DNA of 64,000 nucleotides from Progne subis subis (Eukaryota > Chordata > Aves > Passeriformes > Hirundinidae). The notes under the pieces were generated by a model. That model saw only the letters and a program-made list of their open reading frames with translations, had not been told where the DNA came from and ran no database searches. The stretch is taken from positions 129,974-193,973 of the forward strand of contig JAKJHU010000050.1 in NCBI GenBank assembly GCA_022316685.1, read 5' to 3'. This document shows positions 9,629-17,200 of this stretch, in pieces (the first letter of the stretch is position 1; every line of letters starts with the position of its first letter). The position numbers were made by a program, and so were the translations under genes.

Positions 9629-10204
9629 GTGTGTACCTTGGCAAACAATAACCTTGCTGACTTTCGTGTCCAAGTTCTGATTGTTCCTAGAGTCCTGTAT
9701 CACCAAGAAGAGGAAATGTATCGCTTTTTAGAAGAAACCATCCAGCTCTACAAAAGAGAAGTAATGACAGGTATAACCATTGCAATGCTCCTTGGCCTAG
9801 GAGCTGCCAGTACAGCCACAGGTGTTTCAGCTCTTGTGACCCAACATCAAGGACTTTCTCAGCTGCAAATGACCATTGACAAGGACTTGTTAAGAATTGA
9901 AAAATCCATCTCCTCTCTGGAGGAACCTATCTCCTCACTTTCAGAAGTCGTCCTGCAGATCAAGCGAGGACTGGACCTCTTGCTCATGCAGCAAGGAGGC
10001 CTGTGTGCCGCCTTGAGAGAAGAATGCTGGTTTTATGCAGACCATACCAGAGTCGTGCAAGACTCCATGGCTGAACTGAGAGAAAGACTAGCCCAGAGAA
10101 AGAGAGAGGCCCAACAAGGATGGTTCGAGTCATGGTTCAATCAGTCCCCATGGCTGGCCACCCTTGTTTCCACCCTAATAGGCCTCTCACCATTATACTC
10201 TTGA
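9629..10204 (+). pseudogene. env: env transmembrane subunit (inner provirus)
   Basis: The longest intact piece of the inner provirus. After a YKREV stretch near residue 41, which is a weak substitute for a furin site, comes a hydrophobic Gly/Ala-rich fusion-peptide-like segment (residues 47-70), a heptad-repeat helix (72-118), an immunosuppressive-like stretch (about 112-131), a Cys-X6-Cys (C126 and C133) and a tryptophan-rich pre-anchor region. Gamma-type subunits have CX6CC; here residue 134 is Trp (TGG at 10028-10030), so the cysteine that would bond to the surface subunit is absent. The anchor begins but the frame shifts near 10185 and ends at 10204, with further hydrophobic codons in another frame. 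Confidence 0.88.
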
Positions 10205-10420
10205 TATTGTTTTTTGGGCCTTGCATTTTAAACAAGTGAGCATCGTTTGTTGAGAGCCATTTAGAGAAAGTCAACATCCGATTTGTTGAATGCCTGCAGT
10301 TACTGCGAAGTGCACTTATTACTAACATGTTATATCACTTTTGTATCCTATTATACTAACTTTAACAGCTTTTGCATTTTTTATAACATTTATACTTTTA
10401 TAGGTTTTTTACTTAATCAT
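10205..10420 (+). other. Region between env and polypurine tract (inner provirus)
   Basis: Short stretch holding the out-of-frame end of the env anchor (to about 10230) and then AT-rich untranslated sequence up to the purine tract. No other gene is seen. Confidence 0.6.
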
Positions 10421-10438
10421 GGGGGGGTGGGGGGGAGA
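10421..10438 (+). promoter_or_regulatory. Polypurine tract of inner provirus
   Basis: A G-rich run with a single T (seven G, T, then seven G and AGA) ends directly at the TG start of the 3' LTR. Position and composition fit the plus-strand primer of a retrovirus. Confidence 0.8.
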
Positions 10439-10733
10439 TGTGGGAGATAAGGGACAAGCGGTCGGAAGATATGCATCGTACGGGTAGACAGAACCCCTCC
10501 CTCAACACTTAGTTGTTTAGTGTCCTTGATAAGGTAAGCAACATGTAATTTGTAACGTAAACAGATGGATGTGATGTAGCAAACAGAGGTTTTATAACTC
10601 CATGTAATCAGTTAATAAAAATGCCATTTGCCATCCACCACATTGGCTGTCTGTGAGCTGGTGGCCCGAGCAGCCTGGGTGTGGCTGCCGTGTTGTTCCC
10701 GCACCAGGTTGCTACGCCTCAACAGAGGCAGCA
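10439..10733 (+). repeat. 3' LTR of inner provirus
   Basis: Matches the LTR at 7497-7793 along its full length; starts TGTGGGAGATAA and ends GAGGCAGCA. It carries AATAAA at 10614-10619. The differences between the two LTRs are spread over the whole length, with a cluster near 10470-10478. Confidence 0.92.
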
Positions 10734-11067
10734 CGAGGGGTCATCTGGAATGCCAACTGTGACCCCCCACTGGTCCATCAGGTCTCTCCCCCATAAGGGC
10801 TCTGAATAGCCTAAAACAAATGGACGCAGTGTAGCTAATTGTCCATTTGATCCCTTAATTTGCACAACACTTTTTGATTGTTTTGCCCATTTCATTCCCC
10901 CTATACCTTCTACGAGCCCAGCCACATTTTGCAGTTCCCAATGTGAGGTACAATCCTTTCTGGTACAATGTTACATCCGCGCCTCTGTCCGAAACCCCTT
11001 TGAGGTTTATTACTTCCCCACTGTGACGGACTTCACACTCTATTATGAGTTTGTCCCTTGCAATAAC
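10734..11067 (-). pseudogene. pro: Retroviral protease (outer provirus)
   Basis: Minus-strand aspartic protease of the betaretrovirus-like type. The N-terminal part has a SGEVINLKG segment and an active site that reads Ser-Asp-Arg-Gly-Ala-Asp-Val; family members have Asp-Ser/Thr-Gly-Ala-Asp, so the residue after the catalytic Asp is changed to Arg (codon at 10984-10986). The C-terminal part, in another frame from about 10925 on, shows VEGIGG and the late LWGRDLMDQWGV helix, the usual end of these enzymes. The frame change and the active-site change both argue that it is dead. Its downstream end was cut off from pol by the inner provirus. Confidence 0.82.
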
Positions 11068-11724
11068 TCATGTGGGGCAAACCTCAAGGTGTTTGTTCCT
11101 TGTGCTGTTTTTTCCAGGGAACGGGTCAGGGGCTGGAATTGCCTGAGCTATTATCTGCCCCTTAGGCAGAAACAAAGGTGGATGGGCACAGCACAGCCAG
11201 AGAACTAGTTGTTTAGGGTTTGATGAAACTGGACCAGGAAGGATCTCGATCTCTCTCGGTGTGTACTTGGTGTCCCCAAGGATGACATACTTACTGCCAA
11301 CATGTTGCCAGGGGCCCAGCACTTATAGATCCAATGAACCTAAATGCCAGTCTGCGTCACTTAGGTGCAAGGACTCTGTCAGTCGCAACCTAAAAGGCTC
11401 TTGGAAACAATTGGTGGTTAAACAGGGTCCGCTTACGTCATGATCTGAAAGGGTCATATCTGATGACTTCTGCTGAAAGGTAGAACTGATTTTAACAGGA
11501 TTATTTAATTTAACATTTGCATTTTTTAGTTTTTTCTCCTCCCCCCTCTGATTTGCCCTATTTATGTCAGCATGCTGGGCAAATGAGTGCTGACATTTTA
11601 GTTTTTTGAAACATTCCCTTTGAGCTCTTGAAACCTCCCGCCCCCATTGTCCCAAAAGTCCATAAATTGTTTCTTTAAAGGACATTGAGATGCCCAATGT
11701 CCAGCCTGATCGCACAGGAGACAA
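11068..11724 (-). pseudogene. dUTPase-like / protease N-terminal region (outer provirus)
   Basis: One minus-strand frame, interrupted by a single in-frame TAA at 11323-11325. It begins overlapping the nucleocapsid in another frame, as expected for a gag-pro frameshift arrangement. The downstream half carries a PREIEILPGPV stretch and LPKGQIIAQAIP, similar to the last motif of the dUTPase domain fused in front of protease in betaretroviruses. The central dUTPase motifs are not clear, so the domain may be degenerate or a related G-patch-free leader. If real, the family role is to remove dUTP during reverse transcription. Confidence 0.55.
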
Positions 11725-11900
11725 GTTCTTCTTTTGGATGGTGGCTGTGGCGCAGGCACAGGGGGCATGGCATCTGCTGCGGCAGCTCTTTGCGGTGGTC
11801 TGAATGCATCTCTGGAACTGTGATTAAGGTGTGCACTCATGAAGGGAACTTTCTGGGTACAAACATGCAGCATGTCATCTAAGGTTGGAGCCGGGTCCAT
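11598..11900 (-). pseudogene. gag: gag, nucleocapsid with one zinc knuckle (outer provirus)
   Basis: A 100-codon frame on the minus strand. Residues 60-73 read CLLCDQAGHWASQC, a Cys-X2-Cys-X4-His-X4-Cys zinc knuckle (11682-11723) that binds viral RNA. Upstream is a short alanine/proline-rich linker. A second knuckle, present in many class II viruses, is not seen in this frame; the region before it may have lost it. The capsid frame at 11923 ends just upstream and is out of frame with this one, so a frameshift near 11900-11930 separates them. Confidence 0.88.
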
Positions 11901-11922
11901 CGGCAGGCTGAGGTTGGCTGCC

Positions 11923-12453
11923 TTACACTGTTCGTTTGCTGTTGGTCAGTGCCATCTCCTCCAGGACATGTTCTTGGGCCCCTTCATTCTTAACCTGTAG
12001 CTCAACAGCTCGAGTTAGTCGCTCAACAAATATTACAAAAGGTTCTGATGGCAGCTGCTTAATTTTACTATAGGGTTGAAAGGACCCATCGGGTTGGATT
12101 GAAAAGAATGCTTTTGAAGCAGTCTCTTTAATACGTTCTAAAACAACTAAAGGAATTTCTTGAGCTTGTTTTAGTGCTGCAGTCCATTCACCATCACCAC
12201 ATAGATGTTCTAACCAAATTGGCAAATTATTATTATCAATAGCCGTTTCAGGATTTTGCCAAAGCTCTGCGAGTAAATATCTTAATCTTCTTTTCCATGT
12301 GGAGTCCCAAAGCCTGAACTGTGTGAATGAAAGGAGGGCAGAAAAAAGCTGCCGGAGGTCAAAGGGAACAATAGTATTCCCTGCTAAATTTGCTTTTAAA
12401 AGGCTGCGAAAATAATCACTTTCGTGTCCAAATTTGGCCTGAGCTTTACACAA
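11923..12453 (-). pseudogene. gag: gag, capsid (outer provirus)
   Basis: 176 codons rich in helices, with LRQLFSALLSFTQFRLWDSTWK in the N-terminal domain and, later, a segment around PSEPFVIFVERLTRAVE. The latter is the major homology region (a Gln/Pro-rich lead, then Phe, Glu, Arg and Leu spacing) found in orthoretroviral capsids. Capsid forms the shell of the viral core. The frame is open to 11923, where it ends at a stop after a Leu-Thr-Asn-Ser segment. Its N-terminus is out of frame with the matrix block, so a frameshift lies at about 12450-12490. Confidence 0.87.
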
Positions 12454-13412
12454 ATCCTGGATCGCTTGTTGTGGGAATGGATCCCAGTTACTGTGGACAG
12501 CACCCCCGCTTTTTGACCGTCAGTATGTGACAGGGGTGGCCAAGAAGCCAGAATAATTTCCTGCTTCCGGGTTCCCAGCTCCCCTCCCCCACCCCCCGGG
12601 GCATGGGAACTGGGACAGTGGGTGGGGAAACCATGGGAACCAGGGGCAGGGAGGGGCTGGAGGCTTGAGTCACACGGGGAGGAGTTGGAGGGTGGAGGTT
12701 TGAGGGTAGGGGGTGGAGTCAGAGGAGAGGGCAGTGCCAGGGGTGGCACTGAAGGAAAGGGGGGGTCTGGGGGGAGGAAGGGATTGTGAAGGGGATTGTG
12801 GGAAGTAGGGACAGACAGAGGGATAAGCTCCTCATGGCTTGGGAGCACATGGCTTCGGCCATTTTGGGAAACACAGGAGTCCCCTCCATCTTGTGATCCT
12901 CCTTCCGTACTAAGACTAGCTTGGGATTCACTAAGATGGGGGTTTTGTGCACTCGAACTGCCTGCAAAAGTAAACCTAACTCTGGGTTTGCAAACTGGGG
13001 AAGAAGGCAGTTTTGGGGAAAGCTTAGGGGTTTCTTGAGAAATATCCAATTTTGGGGAAGGGGTTTTGAGGTCAGGATAGGGAGAAACTGAGGAAACTGG
13101 GGAAAGTCCACAAGGAACCGGCTTTTTATTCTTTTCATTTTGTTTTTGCATTGCAAATAGAATCTGCAGGCTCCAAAGAGCAAAATTTGCTTTTTCTTTA
13201 TCATTAGGGGAGCTTGATTGAGACAATTCTTTTGCAACAGTTTCCCAAAATTCTGGGGAGTTTATTTGCTCAGATACCTCTGGAAATTGAGCAAATAACC
13301 ACTGAAGGAATTTTTTTAATTGCTTCTTGGAAATATGGGTTTTCCCATCCTCCAAGGCATTTAAAATATTGTAATAGACCCTCTTTTGAGACACAGATAA
13401 TTTCTCACCCAT
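12454..13412 (-). pseudogene. gag: gag, matrix and proline-rich region (outer provirus)
   Basis: The frame from the ATG at 13412 starts MGEKLSVSQKRVYYNILNAL, with Gly2 as expected for N-myristoylation, and continues with a KKQLKKFLQWLFAQFP segment of the helical betaretrovirus-type matrix. It then becomes strongly proline/serine-rich (about residues 105-290), the usual flexible part before capsid. I do not see a PPPY or PTAP budding motif. The frame runs on to 12396 in the wrong register after a frameshift near 12450-12490. The start choice rests on Gly2 and the family match. Confidence 0.88.
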
Positions 13413-14029
13413 TTTTGGCTCAGATTTTAAGTTTCTGTGTCCTGTCTATTGTGACTGAGAAATTGCAAGGAAGAAAAAGAGAAAGAGAAAAAAAAACCCC
13501 TTGCTGGAGAGAAAAAAAGCCAAAAAAGGGGGAAACAGTTTCCTTTTCCACTCCCTGAAGCCGATAAAAGCACTTTGAAGGTGTTTACTCTGAAAGTAAA
13601 ACCTTCTCCGATAGAGGGAAAAACCCTTTTCCCTGAGGAATCCCACCTCTGAAGAAAATTTTCCCTTAGAAAACCAAAAGTGGTACTCACAAAAATTCCA
13701 GCGTTTTCCTTTCTTTCCTCATTCCTCGTTTTGCCTAAGACTGACCCTTTTTGGTGCAAAAAGGGCTTCTAGTCGGTTTCCTGAATTAGTTTTCCACGAA
13801 CACGTGGTCACTCTCTCTGGGAGCAGCCTGCTGGTCGTTAGGTCTTCTTTGCAGCACTCCGATGGGATTTTTGAGTCCAAGAGAGAAAACTGCAGCCCTT
13901 GCCTGTAGAATCCTGTATCTGGAGACTCCACAGCGAACGCCAAGCCTGATGGGTGTGTCTCTGCATGAGTTTCTTTGGCCACATGCTGAGTGATTCTTCC
14001 AGCTTTTTGGGAACCTTTTGTGGCTTCAA
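13413..14029 (-). other. 5' leader of outer provirus
   Basis: About 620 bases between the primer site and the gag start on the minus strand. It should hold the RNA packaging signal, but I cannot identify a specific structure. It contains A/G-rich runs. Open frames here are short and overlapping and are not convincing genes. Confidence 0.7.
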
Positions 14030-14047
14030 GCCCCAGTTCAGGTGCCA
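14030..14047 (-). promoter_or_regulatory. Primer binding site, tRNA-Lys-like
   Basis: On the minus strand TGGCACCTGAACTGGGGC starts two bases after the 5' LTR, the normal place for a primer site. By memory it agrees with the tRNA-Lys(UUU) site at 14 of 18 positions, including GAAC and GGG. The primer is therefore probably lysine, as in many betaretroviruses, but mutation or a different tRNA cannot be excluded. Confidence 0.6.
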
Positions 14048-14049
14048 GA

Positions 14050-14387
14050 TGTAGCCTTCTCCATGAGATCAGATGGCCGCCGATGGCAAAATAAGAGAGT
14101 CTATTCCTGGCTCCTTTGGGATATTACAGCTTTATTCACATGTCCTACTTTGTTTGCTGAACTGTCCCGATCGCTCCCCGGTCCCGAGTGTCCCCGGCCC
14201 CTCACCTGCTGTGGCTTTTTCCCCCAGGGGGGCAGGGCCCATGGGCGAGACCCAGAGGCATCACCCAATCAGGTTCAGAAGGAGGGGGGTGGAAACTGGA
14301 CCCAGCCCAAGGGGGATGGGCACCAGTCAGACAGAGACAGATATAAAAGAACACGATAAATATAGACCCAATCAATGCATTACAACA
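14050..14387 (-). repeat. 5' LTR of outer provirus
   Basis: The upstream LTR of the minus-strand provirus, 338 bases, matching 4262-4599 except at about 7 positions, mostly C/T or A/G changes. AATAAA on the minus strand lies at 14131-14136. It ends (on the plus strand) with ACAACA followed by the target duplication. Confidence 0.93.
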
Positions 14388-14393
14388 ATAACT
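14388..14393 (+). repeat. Target site duplication of outer provirus, right copy (ATAACT)
   Basis: Exact match to 4256-4261 on the other side of the provirus. Confidence 0.9.
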
Positions 14394-14952
14394 AATATAT
14401 TCTGCTGAGAAACTGAGAGGAACACAGAATGGATGTAATGATGTACAGTAATAATGCTTCATACCTCATATGACTTGTTGTGCCTGAAGGTATTCAGCAC
14501 CTCCAGGTTTCTCACACTCTACAGTGTATCTGGGCATATAATAATCTCATATATCTGACTAAAATATTGGTCATTTATCACTAAACTTCATGTCCTCTGG
14601 AACTGGAAAACACTAATTAGCCAAGTATGACCTGATCCACAGCCTTAGCAACAAAGGTGAAGATGTCCTGAGTTCTGACATGGATTCTTGGTGTGGCCTT
14701 GGATACTTCATTTTCTTATGCCTCCTCATGATCACATTTTAATGATTTAAGGAAAATAGCATTTAATCAGTTATCTCTCCAGGGTATGTTAATGCTTAAC
14801 CAATCAACTATGAAGCACGATATTTTCCAGAGCTCTTGGAAATGTGCTTTTTATCCTGCTGATGAAGAACCTCTGTCCTCATGATACTGTGAATCTTTAG
14901 CCTTTTCACAACCAATTTTAAAGGGAAAAAGACAAGGGAGAGTTGCAAATTC
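14394..14952. other. AT-rich flank of the provirus, nothing recognised
   Basis: Ordinary AT-rich DNA between the proviral insertion site and the 5S pseudogene. No gene or repeat is recognised. Confidence 0.5.
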
Positions 14953-15050
14953 AGTCATCCCATCTGAGTGTACCTGATCTTGTCTTGAAGTTAAGTACTC
15001 AAGGGCCAGTTTAGCACTCGGATGAGAGACCACTCAGGAATCCCACAGGC
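14953..15050 (+). pseudogene. 5S rRNA pseudogene
   Basis: The segment follows vertebrate 5S rRNA along most of its length: the GATCTTGTCTTGAAGTTAAG part corresponds to the A-box region, and TCGGATGAGAGACC to the C-box (canonical form GGATGGGAGACC). Many substitutions and a few gaps exist, including loss of part of the 3' stem. It is therefore a decayed copy, not a functional gene. It may be a retrocopy or the head of a 5S-derived SINE. There is no T-run terminator at its end; instead the 31-base repeat follows at once. Confidence 0.8.
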
Positions 15051-15081
15051 ATGAGTCAATGAGCCATGTTAAATTACAGAA
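15051..15081 (+). repeat. 31-bp exact repeat, copy 2
   Basis: Identical to 1351-1381 and fused to the 3' side of the 5S pseudogene. The sequence after it is unrelated to that after copy 1. Confidence 0.85.
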
Positions 15082-16629
15082 ACTGAATTAGTTCAAAGAC
15101 TCTATTAGGTTCTGCCTTCATGACTGAGTATTTAAAAAACAAGAGGAGGAGGGTGGTTGGATTGTTAACTACTATGTCTGCCTCTGAAAAACTGCTGATA
15201 TTAAAAGCCTTTTCTGCCCGATTCTTTTTTTCCTTTTCTGTTCTTTCCTTTCCACCATTTATTAGCTGATTTTCTGGCCTGTGAGGACCTAACCGTGCTC
15301 TGAGAAGGTGCAGGAGGGAATCAGCAGCAATTTGTGTTCCTGCCACAGGTCAGGGAGGAGACTAAAAAGGAGCTCCTACTGTCCTGTTCCTCAGGCCAGT
15401 GAAATGTTCCCAAGCTTGTAATATCATCAAGCAAGCTGGATATTTTAAAAAGTCATACAGGTTAGCATAAGGAGCCCCTGGGAATAAAAAAGAAGATAAA
15501 TGGTGGCTTCCTGTCTGCATTTTCTTGCTTCACAGCTGCTAACAGAATAAGCATTAGTTTTCTTCAGGGGCATTGCTTCAAATCTCACTTTAATATCATG
15601 TTTAAATGTTCCAGTAAAATTTTTAGCCTTTCAACAGTTCCCTCTCTTGATACCACATTACTGATGGATTTTGGCAGTGACAAATGACAAAGCATGCCTG
15701 TCTCTGAAACCATTCTCATTTGTATTCTTTCCTGTTCCTTATCTGTGCCATGGGAATAAAAAATTAAAATTAAAAGATAATATTTCTGAGAATAATGTTT
15801 AAGTAACATAAACTGTAGCAGTGTTTGCACAACATTAAATTTAGTACAAAGTACTTTCTGATTCCCTTGGATAGAAAGATATCTGGTTTAGACATAGCTG
15901 AAAGTGGTTTTGATTAAAACCATTTCTTTCTCTGAAGAAATTCTTGTTTTTAGACAAATTTTTTGCCTAGAAAATATGAAAACAGCTGATGAAGTTTTCA
16001 TTCATTTTTTGCTTGGTTTTACTGGTCTAGTGTTTAGAAACAAATGTAAAAATTGTAGTATTTCATATGAGGAAAAAAAGTAATTGTTATTTAATGAAAC
16101 TCTTAAGCATGTTTTAGTCAAAATTTTCATTAGACCCTTGGAATATTCTTAAGGGTTTTCTTGATTTACCATGTTTAGATCTGATTTTGCTTTTGAAATA
16201 CCCACATGAGAGGTAAAGTAGAAAGAAATTACTCTTTTTAGATGTTTGACATAGAAACATGTATCAAAATATTTTCCTTCTTTCTTGTACATTTAATTAC
16301 ATACATGATACTAGTAGTGATGTTTATGCAGCAGAAATTTTCTTGCTCATTTCTTGCTCATTTTTCAAGAATAAAGCATTTTCTCATTTCACCTCATTCA
16401 AATATTTTCCCAAATTCCTTTATTGAGTAGCTTCTACCTGACTCACTGTCATTCTTAACAAACTCTTTTCAGGTTCTTCTATTTGGTGTTTCTGTTGTAT
16501 TGATGCCCTGCTAATGCATATGTGGTGACACCTATGCCTGTAGCTGAGAACTGAAACCAGGTGTAAGTAGGACACTGGACATGGCAAATTACTTAGGAAA
16601 GACTAACCAAAAGCCTGGTTAAACAAAGA
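15082..16629. other. AT-rich non-coding DNA, nothing recognised
   Basis: No gene or repeat family could be supported. Confidence 0.5.
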
Positions 16630-17200
16630 ACTGTGTGGTGCTGTTGACACGCCTGAAGGACAGGATGGCGTCCAGAGGGACCTGGACAAGTTCAAGGAGT
16701 GGGCCCATGGGAATATCCCACAGTTTAACAAGACTAAATGACAAGTGCTGCAGCTGGGTCAGGGCTATTCCCAGGCACAACATGGTCTGGGGGATGAACA
16801 GATGGAGACCACCCCTGCTTAGAAGGAGCGGAGAAGAAAAAGAAAAAACTTCAGGGTTATCTATCTGCAGCCTTCCAGTACCTGATGGGAGCCTAGAAGA
16901 AAGACGGAGAGAGACTTTTTAGAGGGGCATGTACAGATCAAGGAGGAATGCCTTTAAACTGAGAGAGAGAGAGAATGTAGCTTTAGATCAGATATTAGGA
17001 ACAAATTCTTTACCGTGAGGGTGGTGAGGCACTGGAACAATTTGCCTAGAGACATTCTGCATCTCCCATCCCTTGAAGTGTTCAAGGCCAGGTCAGATGG
17101 GTCTCTGAGCAACATAGTCCAGTAAAGGTGTCCTTGGAAAGGAGGTTAGAACTTTGAGGCCCCTACCAACCCAAGCCATTCTATGATTCCATAATGATTC
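16630..17200 (+). mobile_element. CR1 LINE, 3' end with internal deletion
   Basis: The sequence has the order seen in avian CR1 elements: a GAGGGACCTGGACAAGTTCAA stretch from the end of the RT frame, then the GAGGTGGTGAGGCACTGG-like and GTTCAAGGCCAGGTCAGATGG segments of the 3' part, and a terminal CCATTCTATGATTCC. Around 16800-16860 about 100 or more expected bases are missing, so it carries an internal deletion or a fusion of two pieces. It is 5'-truncated, as CR1 copies usually are, with no intact frame. Confidence 0.9.

Larger units (their letters stand above)
7497..10733 (+). mobile_element. Inner endogenous retrovirus, pol-deleted, nested in outer provirus
   Basis: A 3.2-kb plus-strand provirus inserted at the protease-RT boundary of the outer one. 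It has two LTRs of about 296 bases with TG...CA ends, a tRNA-Phe primer site, gag remnants, an env remnant and a G-rich polypurine tract. gag leads almost directly into env, so protease, RT and integrase are absent and it could only have moved with help. The flanks are CAGGGG before the left LTR and CGAGGGG after the right LTR, an imperfect 6-bp duplication. The gag start looks alpharetrovirus-like and env is of the gamma type, a combination known in alpharetroviruses. Confidence 0.9.
4262..14387 (-). mobile_element. Outer class II, env-less endogenous retrovirus (provirus)
   Basis: A 10.1-kb provirus on the minus strand, about 6.9 kb without the inner provirus inserted in it. In transcription order, right to left, it holds the 5' LTR, primer binding site, gag (matrix, proline-rich region, capsid, nucleocapsid), dUTPase-like/protease, reverse transcriptase, RNase H, integrase, polypurine tract and 3' LTR. 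No env lies between integrase and the left LTR. The proteins resemble betaretrovirus-like avian ERVs. The LTRs differ at about 7 of 338 positions, so the insertion is fairly recent. Several frameshifts, in-frame stops and a changed protease active site disable it. Confidence 0.93.

Noticed and set aside
12488..13237. Second minus-strand frames in gag proline-rich region (12488-12673 and 12719-13237)
   Set aside because: Alternative-frame shadows of gag; they have no family motif.
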